A stretch of DNA of 64,000 nt, taken from an uncultured Winogradskyella sp. Its GTDB lineage: Bacteria; Bacteroidota; Bacteroidia; Flavobacteriales; Flavobacteriaceae. Both the position numbers and the translations under genes were made by a program. Location: NCBI RefSeq assembly GCF_947501905.1, contig NZ_CANMXL010000001.1, positions 62,001 through 126,000 on the forward strand, given 5' to 3'. Positions 9,316-17,464 of this stretch are shown here, piece by piece (the first letter of the stretch is position 1; every line of letters starts with the position of its first letter). Under the pieces are notes generated by a model. The model had not been told where the DNA came from. It was given only the letters and a program-made list of their open reading frames with translations, and did no database searches.

Positions 9316-10431
9316 TTAAGAAAACATATCCTTTACTTTCTCAAAAAATGACTTGTCTGAACTTTCAGGTTTTGGCTGAAAATGTTCATCTTCTCGCATG
9401 GTTTCGAAAAATTCTTTTTGCTTTTTGTTTAAGGTTTTTGGTGTCCATACATTAACATGGACTAAAAGATCTCCCTTACCATAACCATTGATACTTGGTA
9501 TACCTTTGCCTCTTAACCTTAATATTTTTCCTGACTGCACTCCAGGTTCAATTTTAATACGCACTTTACCAGAAACCGTATCAATCTCCATAGACGAACC
9601 TAAAACGGCATCAGGCAAACTTACATACAAATCGTAGTGTAGGTTATCGCCTTCTCTTTTTAGAGTTTCGTGATTTTCTTCTTGTATGGCAACTAGTAAA
9701 TCTCCTGCTATACCATTTCCTGGTGCAGAATTCCCTTTTCCAGTAACCTTAAGCTGCATACCATCTACAACACCTGCAGGTATTTTTACGCTAACTGTTT
9801 CTTCTTTAGAAATTAAACCTTGAGCATCTGAACCATCAGGGCGCTTATCTATACTTTGTCCAGCTCCGCCGCAAGTAGGACATGCAGATGCTGTTTGCAT
9901 TCGACCCAAAATTGTATTAGTTACTCGCGTCACTTGACCTTGACCATTACAAGTGCTACATGTTTTATAAGTAACACCTTCTGCCTGTACTTTACGTTTA
10001 ACCTTTATCTTTTTTTCTACACCATTAGCTACATCTTCTAAAGTAAGTTTTACACGTATACGCAGGTTACTGCCTTTAACAACTCGACGACCACCTCCTC
10101 CGAAGCCTCCACCAAAACCGCCACCACCAAAAGCGCCTCCGAAAATATCTCCAAACTGACTGAATATGTCATCCATGTTCATACCGCCACCGCCAAAACC
10201 ACCAGCGCCTTCAAATGCTTGATGACCAAATTGGTCGTAACGTGCTTTTTTATCTGCGTCACTTAAAACTTCATAAGCTTCTGCTGCTTTTTTGAACTTT
10301 TCCTCAGCTTCTTTATCATCCGGATTTTTATCTGGATGATATTTTAAAGCCATCTTTCGGTATGCTTTTTTTATTTCGGCTGCAGTCGCTCCTTTAGAAA
10401 CGCCTAATATGTCGTAAAAATCTTCTTTCAT
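9316..10431 (-). CDS. dnaJ: chaperone protein DnaJ with reduced zinc finger
   Basis: 371 residues. The J domain carries HPD at 32-34, followed by a Gly/Phe-rich linker (about 72-115), the cysteine region and the two C-terminal beta domains. Only two CxxCxGxG motifs are present (C158/C161 and C184/C187), where DnaJ normally has four. Their spacing matches motifs 2 and 3 of E. coli DnaJ, so zinc centre II seems kept and centre I lost. It is the DnaK co-chaperone that stimulates ATP hydrolysis and delivers substrate. It lies 30 bp below grpE in one operon. Confidence 0.95.
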   Translation of the reverse strand: MKEDFYDILGVSKGATAAEIKKAYRKMALKYHPDKNPDDKEAEEKFKKAAEAYEVLSDADKKARYDQFGHQAFEGAGGFGGGGMNMDDIFSQFGDIFGGAFGGGGFGGGFGGGGRRVVKGSNLRIRVKLTLEDVANGVEKKIKVKRKVQAEGVTYKTCSTCNGQGQVTRVTNTILGRMQTASACPTCGGAGQSIDKRPDGSDAQGLISKEETVSVKIPAGVVDGMQLKVTGKGNSAPGNGIAGDLLVAIQEENHETLKREGDNLHYDLYVSLPDAVLGSSMEIDTVSGKVRIKIEPGVQSGKILRLRGKGIPSINGYGKGDLLVHVNVWTPKTLNKKQKEFFETMREDEHFQPKPESSDKSFFEKVKDMFS

Positions 10432-10461
10432 ACTATTGCCCGATACATCGGATATCTTTTA

Positions 10462-10998
10462 TTATTGCCCAATAACTACTTTTGGAAAACGGATAACTTT
10501 GTCGCCTAGTTTGTAACCTCGCTCAACGACATCTATGATTTTTCCTTTTAAGTCATCACTTGGTGCTGGTATCTGCGTCACAGCTTCATGGTCATCTGCA
10601 TTAAAAACATCGCCTTGATTAACTTCAATCTTAGATAAGCCTTTTTGTTCCAAAGTTGTAATCAATTTATTATAAATTAATAGAACACCTTTACGCAATT
10701 CTTCTGCTTCTTTGTCTTCTTCGATATGCATTAATGCACGCTCAAAATCATCTAGTACAGGAAGCATAGCTATCATAACATCTTGACTTGCTGTTTTAAA
10801 TAGCTCTATACGCTCCTTCGTAGTACGCTTTTTATAATTTTCGAACTCTGCGAAAAGACGCATAAATTTATCTTTTTCTTTTGCTAAGTCTTCTTGTAAT
10901 TGCTCTTCAACAGTTAGCGCTTCTTCTTCAACAATTTCTGTTTTAGTTGCTTCAATTTGAGGTTCTTCTACCTCTTGTTTTTTATCTTTTTTGCCCAT
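10462..10998 (-). CDS. grpE: nucleotide exchange factor GrpE
   Basis: 178 residues from the chosen start. An acidic N-terminal region and long helix precede the beta domain with conserved VLDDFERAL and GDVFNADDHEAV. It releases ADP from DnaK. The frame is open to an ATG at 11052, but that codon lies upstream of the likely promoter -7 box (11038-11045), so the MGKKDKKQ start at 10998 is preferred. dnaJ follows after 30 bp. Confidence 0.95.
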   Translation of the reverse strand: MGKKDKKQEVEEPQIEATKTEIVEEEALTVEEQLQEDLAKEKDKFMRLFAEFENYKKRTTKERIELFKTASQDVMIAMLPVLDDFERALMHIEEDKEAEELRKGVLLIYNKLITTLEQKGLSKIEVNQGDVFNADDHEAVTQIPAPSDDLKGKIIDVVERGYKLGDKVIRFPKVVIGQ

Positions 10999-11037
10999 TA
11001 TTTTAGACTTGTATTTAAATCTTCGATTTACAGATGG

Positions 11038-11071
11038 CAAAAGTACTGCCAATATTCAGAAAATGTCAAAA
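11038..11071 (-). promoter_or_regulatory. Bacteroidota-type promoter for grpE-dnaJ
   Basis: On the minus strand a TTTTG (11067-11071) is separated by 21 bp from TACTTTTG (11038-11045), matching the TTTG / TAnnTTTG pattern of the primary sigma factor in this phylum. It gives a leader of roughly 35 nt to the grpE start at 10998. Confidence 0.6.
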
Positions 11072-11109
11072 TGTCACAGGTATTTTTTTATCAAAATAAA
11101 ATCCATTAA

Positions 11110-11139
11110 AAAAGCACCTGCTTTTCAGCAAGTGCTTTT
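11110..11139 (-). terminator. terminator of fasciclin-domain gene
   Basis: A 12-bp stem (11110-11121 with 11128-11139, one G-U pair on the minus strand) has a 6-nt loop and is followed by TT plus AT-rich sequence. It starts about 28 bp after the stop codon of the fasciclin gene and separates it from the grpE promoter. Confidence 0.7.
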
Positions 11140-11167
11140 CTTCTTCATAGCAGTTTTCCTAATTCAT

Positions 11168-11680
11168 TTATTTAGGCATTACCACTGTGTCAATTACGTG
11201 GATTACTCCATTATCTGCCTTTACATCTGTCGCTACAATCTCACTGTAATTACCGTTTTGGTCTTTAATCCAAATTTTTCCTTTTTTAGACATTACTGTC
11301 AATATTTGACCATTAAGACCTTTTACTTCTACTTTACCATTTCCTTTTTTTAATGCTGCAACAACATCACTAGCCATTAATTTAGCTGGCACAACATGGT
11401 ATGTTAAGATGTTAGCCAATGCTTTTTTGTTTTCTGGCTTTAGTAAACTTCCTAAAGTAGCTTTGTCAATTTTTCCAAAAGCTGCGTTTGTAGGAGCAAA
11501 TACTGTAAATGGTCCATCACCTTGCAAAGCAGATACTAAATCTGCCGCTTTTAATGCAGTTACTAATGTAGAGAAATCTTCGTTGCCAACAGCCACATCG
11601 ACAATTGTTTTTTGAGCAGTTGCAACTGTACTAAATGTTAATGCTACCACTGTTGTGAAAATAAATACTAACTTTTTCAT
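11168..11680 (-). CDS. secreted fasciclin-domain protein
   Basis: 170 residues: a signal peptide (cleavage near TVATA-Q) and one FAS1 domain filling the rest, with the H1-like FTVFAPTNAAF and the H2-like GVIHVIDTVVMP motifs. FAS1 domains mediate adhesion or matrix contacts. An upstream in-frame ATG at 11749 would place 23 polar residues before the signal peptide, so the MKKLVFIF start is preferred; AAGAAATT precedes it. The gene is divergent from a sigma/RskA-like anti-sigma pair, a pairing that recalls SigK-RskA and the FAS1 proteins MPT70/MPT83 of mycobacteria. Confidence 0.88.
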   Translation of the reverse strand: MKKLVFIFTTVVALTFSTVATAQKTIVDVAVGNEDFSTLVTALKAADLVSALQGDGPFTVFAPTNAAFGKIDKATLGSLLKPENKKALANILTYHVVPAKLMASDVVAALKKGNGKVEVKGLNGQILTVMSKKGKIWIKDQNGNYSEIVATDVKADNGVIHVIDTVVMPK

Positions 11681-11768
11681 AATTTCTTGTTTTAAAATAT
11701 TTTGGTTAAATGTTTTAAGCACTTTTTTTAGTTTTTGATGTGCTTTCAATTATATTTACACAGCTATG

Positions 11769-11799
11769 TTTGCTCTGGATGAGCATGCATTTACTTTTG
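11769..11799 (+). promoter_or_regulatory. primary-sigma promoter for ECF sigma/anti-sigma pair
   Basis: TTTG (11769-11772), a 19-bp spacer, then TACTTTTG (11792-11799) is a near-ideal Bacteroidota promoter. The sigma factor ATG lies at 11817, giving a short leader of about 10 nt. The module therefore appears to be read by the housekeeping sigma factor rather than only by itself. Confidence 0.65.
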
Positions 11800-11816
11800 G
11801 CAAATTTTTAACATAA

Positions 11817-12371
11817 ATGCAAGACGACGCTTTACTTATAAAACAACTCCAAGCTAAGGACGAGCGTGCACTATCTTTGCTTTATGATAAATACTCTGGG
11901 GCATTATATAGTGTTATTATTAAAATGACAAGAGACGAAGGTTTGTCTCAAGATTTGCTACAAGAAACCTTTATTACTATATGGGATAAATCCTACCAGT
12001 ATAATCCTGTAAAAGGGCGATTTTATACTTGGACCTATAGAATTGCAAAAAATAAAGTGTTAAATTATCTGAGAAAGAATCATATACTCATCCAAACAGA
12101 TGATTTAAGTGTATATGAAAACAAAGAGGAACCAGAAACAATAAACCGCAATTTTTTAGAATTGAATGGTGCCATAACTAAACTAGACGCTCATCACCAG
12201 AAAGCAATAGAATTAGTTTATTTTAAAGGATTAACACATCGTGAAGCACACGCCCAGATGAATGTACCTTTAGGCACGTTTAAGTCTTATATACAGCAAG
12301 CTCTAAAACAGCTTCGTAATACGTATACCAAGATTGTTACGTTTTTGTTGCTAATGATTGATGTAATGTGA
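11817..12371 (+). CDS. ECF RNA polymerase sigma factor (SigK-like)
   Basis: 184 residues. Region 2 (about 18-85) contains the DLLQETFITIW core-binding helix and the GRFYTWTYRIAKNKVLNYLR promoter-melting part. Region 4 (about 125-175) has a helix-turn-helix around HREAHAQMNVPLGTFKSYI. No regions 1.1 or 3 are present, which is typical of group 4 factors. Its stop overlaps the anti-sigma start by 4 bp, so the pair is made together. The partner's RskA-type domain suggests the SigK-like branch. Confidence 0.88.
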   Translation: MQDDALLIKQLQAKDERALSLLYDKYSGALYSVIIKMTRDEGLSQDLLQETFITIWDKSYQYNPVKGRFYTWTYRIAKNKVLNYLRKNHILIQTDDLSVYENKEEPETINRNFLELNGAITKLDAHHQKAIELVYFKGLTHREAHAQMNVPLGTFKSYIQQALKQLRNTYTKIVTFLLLMIDVM

Positions 12372-13147
12372 TGATGACAAAGAAAGAACTACTTGAAAAT
12401 GGTTTATTAGAGCAATATGTGCTTGGTGAACTAAACGCTAAACAAGACGAGGCAATAGAAAAACTGCTTATGTCTGATGCTGAATTAAAAGCAAAATTAG
12501 AAGACATAGAATCTAGTTTTGAGCATTTGGCATTGGAGAATGCTATTAATCCACCAGATTCTGTTAAATCAGGATTATTATCAAAAATTGAAAAAGCGGA
12601 TACTTTAATTTCACCTAAAGAAAATAATAATTCAAGAACTTGGTTGGGTATAGCTGCAAGTTTCGCTGCTTTCTTTTTATTAGGTTCTATTTGGCTGTAC
12701 TCTGAATTAAATACTGTAAAAGAAGATTTGAGAATTGTAGGTGACCAGAATGAAGCTTTACAAAAAGACCTAGATGGAATTACCAAAAACTATGGTGAAG
12801 TTTCTAAATGGTATGCAGCATTATCCAATCCAGATGCAGAACAATATGTTTTAAAAGGAAATGCATTAGCTCCTGAAGCAAAACTTATAAGCTTTGTGAA
12901 TCACGAAAATAAATCCGTGATTATTAACGCTCAAAATCTTCCTAATTTAGATGCTGAACACGACTACCAAATGTGGGCCGATGTGGATGGCGAAATGATT
13001 AATATGGGTGTCATCCCAAAAGATGCAAAACTTATGGCTATGACTTATATTGATGATGCCGAATCATTAAATATTACCATTGAACCTCTTGGCGGAAATG
13101 ACCACCCAACCGTTGAACGCTTGATTTCTAATGTGTATTTGGATTAG
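12368..13147 (+). CDS. membrane anti-sigma factor, RskA-like
   Basis: 259 residues. A cytoplasmic N-terminal part (1-88) begins with LLEQYVLGELNAKQDEAIEKLL, typical of a zinc-free anti-sigma domain. One membrane helix (about 92-112, WLGIAASFAAFFLLGS) and a coiled coil follow, then an extracytoplasmic RskA-type C-terminal domain (about 150-259) with YQMWADVDGEMINMGVI and the terminal ITIEPLGGNDHPT stretch. It should hold the upstream sigma factor at the membrane until it is degraded by regulated proteolysis. The signal is unknown. Confidence 0.85.
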   Translation: MMMTKKELLENGLLEQYVLGELNAKQDEAIEKLLMSDAELKAKLEDIESSFEHLALENAINPPDSVKSGLLSKIEKADTLISPKENNNSRTWLGIAASFAAFFLLGSIWLYSELNTVKEDLRIVGDQNEALQKDLDGITKNYGEVSKWYAALSNPDAEQYVLKGNALAPEAKLISFVNHENKSVIINAQNLPNLDAEHDYQMWADVDGEMINMGVIPKDAKLMAMTYIDDAESLNITIEPLGGNDHPTVERLISNVYLD

Positions 13148-13213
13148 TTAATTGTTCTCGATATAATTTTCTAACTAAAATAAATCTGACTGATTAATAC
13201 ATTGTTTTTAAAC

Positions 13214-13221
13214 TACCTTTG
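13214..13221 (+). promoter_or_regulatory. candidate -7 box for DEAD-box helicase
   Basis: TACCTTTG matches TAnnTTTG, 16 bp before the helicase ATG. No good TTTG lies 17-23 bp upstream, so the promoter call rests on the -7 box alone. Confidence 0.45.
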
Positions 13222-13237
13222 TTGCAAACATTTATAG

Positions 13238-14473
13238 ATGTCATTTAAAGACTTACATATAATTAAACCTCTTTTACAAGCTGTTGCAGATTCAGGTTAT
13301 GATGAACCAACATTAATCCAACAGCGATGTATTCCTCATATTTTAGATAAAAAAGATATTATTGCCTCTGCGCAAACCGGCACTGGGAAAACTGCAGGTT
13401 TTGCACTACCTATTCTTCAGTTATTATTTGATAAACAAGATGCGCCAAAACGTGGTAAAAAAATAAGAGCTTTAATTGTAAGTCCAACACGAGAATTAGC
13501 TGTGCAAATTAATGACAACTTTAAAACGTATGCTAAGTATACTAACTTAAGTTCAGCAGTTGTATTTGGAGGCACTTCAATAGAGCCACAAATAGATGTT
13601 TTAAAAAAAGGTGTTGATATTTTAATTGCCACACCTGGACGATTACTTGATTTACACAAACAAGATTATGTTAATCTTGATTATATTGAAACTCTAGTTT
13701 TAGATGAAGCTGATTTAATGCTGGATATGGGTTTTATAGACGACGTAAAAAAGATTGAGCGTTTGTGCTCAGAGACCAAACAAATCTTATTATTTTCAGC
13801 TACGATTCCTTATAAAGTTGAACAATTAGCAAATTCTATTTTAAACGAACCCCAGCGTATTGACGTTACACCAAGTAAGTCTATTGCTAGTGATATAAGT
13901 CAAATATTATATTACGTTCCAAAAAGAAATAAAATTGAACTATGTCTCCACTTACTTAGAAATACTATAAAAGGAAGTATATTAATCTTTAGACGTACAA
14001 AATTTGGTGTTGATAAGCTTGAAAAAACACTACTCAAAAATGGTTATAAAGTAGACAGTATTCATGGTGACAAAAGTCAAAGTGATAGACAAAACGCTTT
14101 AAATAAATTTAAAAATGGTTATGTAAACATCCTAATTGCGACTGATGTAGCTGCTCGTGGTATTGATATTAATGAACTTGACGCTGTCGTAAATTTTGAT
14201 TTACCAAATATTCCTGAAACCTATGTACACCGTATTGGCCGTACTGGTCGTGCGGGTAATATCGGCACTGCATATTCGTTATGTTCTGCTGATGAGAAAA
14301 CTTACATTAAAAAGATACAAGAATCAATTAATGTTCAGATTCCTATTGAAGATGCTCATCCTTATCCTTTAGATCCAAAAGCAAAACCTATAGTTCATAA
14401 AAAGAAAGGCAGTAAATACAAAAAAGGACGTAAAGGTGAAGGGTCTAAAAAGAAAAAGAAGCGTTGGTATTAA
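13238..14473 (+). CDS. DEAD-box RNA helicase (RhlE-like)
   Basis: 411 residues with the full motif set: Q motif (PTLIQQRCIPHIL), motif I AQTGTGKT, Ia PTRELAVQI, Ib TPGR, II DEAD, III SAT, IV-VI including DVAARGID and HRIGRTGRAG. The C-terminal tail of about 25 residues is very basic (KKKGSKYKKGRKGEGSKKKKKRWY), probably for RNA binding. It would unwind short RNA duplexes in ribosome assembly or mRNA decay. The A-rich codons of its tail overlap the T-tract of the terminator for the opposite-strand genes. Confidence 0.9.
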   Translation: MSFKDLHIIKPLLQAVADSGYDEPTLIQQRCIPHILDKKDIIASAQTGTGKTAGFALPILQLLFDKQDAPKRGKKIRALIVSPTRELAVQINDNFKTYAKYTNLSSAVVFGGTSIEPQIDVLKKGVDILIATPGRLLDLHKQDYVNLDYIETLVLDEADLMLDMGFIDDVKKIERLCSETKQILLFSATIPYKVEQLANSILNEPQRIDVTPSKSIASDISQILYYVPKRNKIELCLHLLRNTIKGSILIFRRTKFGVDKLEKTLLKNGYKVDSIHGDKSQSDRQNALNKFKNGYVNILIATDVAARGIDINELDAVVNFDLPNIPETYVHRIGRTGRAGNIGTAYSLCSADEKTYIKKIQESINVQIPIEDAHPYPLDPKAKPIVHKKKGSKYKKGRKGEGSKKKKKRWY

Positions 14474-14483
14474 AACGCTTCTT
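14456..14483 (-). terminator. terminator overlapping the helicase stop codon
   Basis: A perfect 10-bp stem (14456-14465 and 14474-14483) with an 8-nt loop that includes the helicase TAA. On the minus strand it is followed by TTTTTCTTTTT, a strong tract that ends the 17341-14505 transcription unit. In the plus direction the tract is weak (ATTTAG), but the hairpin may still protect the helicase mRNA 3' end. Confidence 0.7.
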
Positions 14484-14504
14484 ATTTAGTAGTATAGATT
14501 AGAA

Positions 14505-15143
14505 TTACTCAAACTTCATTTCGAAAAGCAAATAATGCTTTATACCAAAACGTTTCCCCCAATTCTCTAGGTCTTTTCCTGCTGTACCGACTTCGCACCA
14601 AGATTTTGAGCCATCTTCTCTTTCGTAAGGCAATATGTAGGCGAAAAGATAGAATTCCTCATTGTACTTTAGTTCTAAATTACTTTCATGAGCAATATTT
14701 CTTAGACTATAATCATCTGATTTTAATGCATCATATTGTTTTGTAATACTAAATCTTGGAAATTTGAATGTCATTTTTAACTTATTATCATTAGTTCGCT
14801 TAGATATTAATCTGAATTTAAGTTCAGCTTCTGATAGTGTTTCAAATTCTGGAAGACCTAATTTTTTACTATCAAATACTGTAGATTCTGACTTTACTTT
14901 ACCATCCCAAATTTCTTTGACCGTTAACTTATAGGATTTTCCTTTTAAGCCTTTATCTTCAAACTTTAACTTCATATAATCGATACCTTCAAAACTTAAG
15001 ATATCACGTATCTCTTGATCATCTGACGAATAATCAGTTTCCATTTTAAGGCCATCCGACTCATTTACATATTTGAAACTTTGTTGCGCTATTAAACCAC
15101 TGAAGCAAATTAATGCAACAGCTAATACTTGTAATTTCTTCAT
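14505..15143 (-). CDS. secreted protein of unknown function
   Basis: 212 residues with a signal peptide (cleavage near GLIA-Q). No family was recognised. The rest is mixed polar beta-rich sequence with one Cys near the C-terminus. It is the last gene of a four-gene minus-strand unit led by an ECF sigma factor, only 3 bp below the preceding gene, so it is probably a target or sensor partner of that module. Confidence 0.6.
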   Translation of the reverse strand: MKKLQVLAVALICFSGLIAQQSFKYVNESDGLKMETDYSSDDQEIRDILSFEGIDYMKLKFEDKGLKGKSYKLTVKEIWDGKVKSESTVFDSKKLGLPEFETLSEAELKFRLISKRTNDNKLKMTFKFPRFSITKQYDALKSDDYSLRNIAHESNLELKYNEEFYLFAYILPYEREDGSKSWCEVGTAGKDLENWGKRFGIKHYLLFEMKFE

Positions 15144-15146
15144 GAT

Positions 15147-16310
15147 TTATTTATTGATTTTGATTATCGAATCGTTATGAGAGTAGATGATACCATGGAT
15201 AATATCAAAGAAGATTTCACCAGCAAAATGACCTTGACCCTTTGGCTTACGCTCCATCATATTATACTTCTCTCCTTTTTTTGTAGGCTGCATATTTATT
15301 TCATACTTACCAACAAAATTCTTAGTGTTATTTCCAAACACCTTAAAACTGTGGTCATCCTTAGGATAGAAAAAATGGATTTTAGAATACTCCGAATAAA
15401 CATTAAAACGCTTAAAGTTCTTAGCCCAATTATAGAAATAATACTCGCTATTAAAATCTGTAATGGTTACATTCTCTCCAATTTCTCCAATTTCAATATC
15501 AGAAAACTCTGTTGAAAATTTTGTGTTTTGAACACTTCCTATATACGATTTCCCAATTTTATTAAAAATATAATCCCCTCCAGTAATAGCAGTAGCTTCA
15601 AAATCACCGTTTTTAATTTTTACATTATTATACTCGTTTAAAAGCTTCTTTGCTCTTATATAACCCCCTTTTAGGTCAACCGCTAGTTCATTTCTTAAAT
15701 CATTTCTGAAGAAGAATTTAGACTGTTTTCCATTAATAGTAAGTTTCACATAAGGCGGTATTTTGATTACAAACTGACTTCTAATCATATTAGAGCCTTT
15801 GACATCAATATACTTACCGTCTTTTGTTACTTTCTTGAATTTATTATTTATAAATTTTAAAGGCGATTTGTAAACCCTATTTCTATTATTTATAAATTTT
15901 ATAAGCGAATCTTTTGACTTTTGTACTACTGAGTCTGCTTCTGTTTTTTCTTTGTATTTATAAAAAACATGTCCGCCTTTATCATTGTATTCAATATCTA
16001 CTTTTGGCAGAAATGATTTAACATTCACATTAAGTGTAATATGGTTTTCAGAATTGTTAACCTCGACATTTAAGTCTTTAATTTTCTTTTGGATTTTTTT
16101 CTTCGAATAGCCTTCGAACTCTAAGGTGTAATCAAAATGAATTTTTCCATCTGTAGATTCTTCTATTGCAACATTAGTGTAATCGATATTAAAAATCGCT
16201 GTCGTTCCTTTATTTACTTCAAAGCTTTTATTAATTACACTGTGTCGCTGTGCAAAGGTTGTTACTGATGTGATGAGCATCAGTAACAAAAGTTTAGATT
16301 GTGTTCTCAT
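15147..16310 (-). CDS. secreted beta-rich protein, DUF4097-like
   Basis: 387 residues with a signal peptide (1-20). The C-terminal half has short regular strand repeats (around NGDFEATAITGGDYIF, TKFSTEFSDIEIGEIG and VTITDFNSEYYFYN) that suggest a small beta-solenoid of the DUF4097/DUF2807 type. The N-terminal half is Lys-rich. The start overlaps the anti-sigma-like gene by 17 bp. It probably acts outside the inner membrane as part of the ECF module; its function is unknown. Confidence 0.55.
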   Translation of the reverse strand: MRTQSKLLLLMLITSVTTFAQRHSVINKSFEVNKGTTAIFNIDYTNVAIEESTDGKIHFDYTLEFEGYSKKKIQKKIKDLNVEVNNSENHITLNVNVKSFLPKVDIEYNDKGGHVFYKYKEKTEADSVVQKSKDSLIKFINNRNRVYKSPLKFINNKFKKVTKDGKYIDVKGSNMIRSQFVIKIPPYVKLTINGKQSKFFFRNDLRNELAVDLKGGYIRAKKLLNEYNNVKIKNGDFEATAITGGDYIFNKIGKSYIGSVQNTKFSTEFSDIEIGEIGENVTITDFNSEYYFYNWAKNFKRFNVYSEYSKIHFFYPKDDHSFKVFGNNTKNFVGKYEINMQPTKKGEKYNMMERKPKGQGHFAGEIFFDIIHGIIYSHNDSIIKINK

Positions 16311-16809
16311 TATGCTCGTTTTTTTGATTTAATATTTTTATATGTTCTTGGATATCCTTTAACAACTCTAGACGTGTTTGTAAATTGGCAATTAGTAACT
16401 CTACTACTAAAATGTTATTAGTATCTGATTTAAATGCTTCAGAAATTTCTTGATAATCGTTGTCTAAATCTGTAAGTTTTTGCTCATAACGCTTTACTAA
16501 ATTTTCGTCATTAGTTGCTGCAATGAAGTTTATCCATTCTGCATGAATACTATCTAAATACTCTGCTTCTACAGCTTCAATTTGTGCTACAAGTGGAGAT
16601 ATATCTTCTGCTTCTTCTCTATCGAAAACAAAATATCCGACTGATAGCGCTACAACAAAAACGGCTGCTATTTTTAACCAAAACATCTTATTAGATTTTG
16701 GCGATTCTTTTGCATTTAGTTTGCTTAAGAAATCTTCACGATGATTAGGTGACAATTCGTGTTTAATGTCTTCTTCTATATTAAATAATTCTCTAATATC
16801 TCGCTTCAT
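16294..16809 (-). CDS. probable membrane anti-sigma factor
   Basis: 171 residues. A short cytoplasmic segment (1-42) precedes one membrane helix (about 43-61, FWLKIAAVFVVALSVGYFVF) and a helical extracytoplasmic part of about 105 residues predicted to form coiled coil. No zinc-binding HxxxCxxC is seen. The position directly after an ECF sigma gene, overlapping it by 17 bp, supports an anti-sigma role, but sequence similarity to known anti-sigma domains is weak. Confidence 0.55.
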   Translation of the reverse strand: MKRDIRELFNIEEDIKHELSPNHREDFLSKLNAKESPKSNKMFWLKIAAVFVVALSVGYFVFDREEAEDISPLVAQIEAVEAEYLDSIHAEWINFIAATNDENLVKRYEQKLTDLDNDYQEISEAFKSDTNNILVVELLIANLQTRLELLKDIQEHIKILNQKNEHNENTI

Positions 16810-17341
16810 TATAGGTGGTTTTTAATAGGTCTTGTAATTTTTGTTTTGCACGTCTTAACTGCGTTCTAGATGTTTTTATGGCTATATCTAGTATTTCTGA
16901 TATCTCCTCATGATCATAACCTTCTATAAGGTAAAGTGTAATAACTAATCTGTATTTTTCTGGCAGTGTTTCTATAGCATTTTCAATCTGTTCTTTTGTG
17001 ATTGATATATCAAACTGCCAATTATTATCATCAACTATTTGCAGGTTTTCGGTTTCTAAAGATTCAGTCTGAAATTGACGCTTCTTTAAAACATCTATGC
17101 AATGATTGATAACTATACGTTTTAACCAAGCTCCAAACGTCGAAGTTGATTTATACTTATCAATATTTAAAAATGCTTTTAAAAATGCTTCTTGCATAGC
17201 ATCTTTTGCGTCTTCTTTATTATTTAAATATCTACACGCTACATTATACATTGCATCACAATAGCTGTCATAAACCTGCATCTGTGCTTTTTGATTGCCG
17301 CGTTTGCAAGCATTAATAAGTTTATTGGTTTTGTTTTGCAT
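16793..17341 (-). CDS. ECF RNA polymerase sigma factor
   Basis: 182 residues from the chosen start. Region 2 includes NNKEDAKDAMQEAFLKAFLNI and FGAWLKRIVINHCIDVLKK. Region 4 includes LPEKYRLVITLYLIEGYDHEEISEIL with a helix-turn-helix. The frame is open to 17458, but that would add a hydrophobic, poorly conserved leader and would start upstream of the candidate promoter; the MQNKTNKL start is preferred. It heads a four-gene unit (sigma, anti-sigma-like protein, two secreted proteins) ending at the terminator near 14456. Confidence 0.87.
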   Translation of the reverse strand: MQNKTNKLINACKRGNQKAQMQVYDSYCDAMYNVACRYLNNKEDAKDAMQEAFLKAFLNIDKYKSTSTFGAWLKRIVINHCIDVLKKRQFQTESLETENLQIVDDNNWQFDISITKEQIENAIETLPEKYRLVITLYLIEGYDHEEISEILDIAIKTSRTQLRRAKQKLQDLLKTTYNEARY

Positions 17342-17368
17342 TTGGTTTGTTAGGTTCTCTATTTTAAA

Positions 17369-17394
17369 AACGAGAAAAAATCCAGAGAGTTTCA
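17369..17394 (-). promoter_or_regulatory. candidate ECF-type promoter, autoregulatory
   Basis: On the minus strand TGAAACT (17388-17394), a 15-bp spacer, and CGTT (17369-17372) resemble the GAAC / CGT pattern of ECF promoters. It sits 28 bp before the sigma factor start, as expected for autoregulation. One site only, so tentative. Confidence 0.35.
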
Positions 17395-17464
17395 AAATGA
17401 ATTGAAAAAATAGAGATTTAATCTGAATATGATTAATTTTATGCTTTAATAAATGCACTAACTA

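Noticed and set aside
10999..11052. N-terminal extension of GrpE from ATG 11052
   Set aside because: Would start upstream of the likely -7 box and adds unconserved residues before MGKKDKKQ.
12337..12786. 149-codon open frame on the minus strand opposite the anti-sigma gene
   Set aside because: Ser- and Phe-rich shadow of the plus-strand coding frame; no motif, and the plus-strand gene is coupled to the sigma factor.
17342..17458. 39-residue N-terminal extension of the ECF sigma factor
   Set aside because: Hydrophobic leader atypical for a sigma factor and upstream of the candidate ECF promoter.
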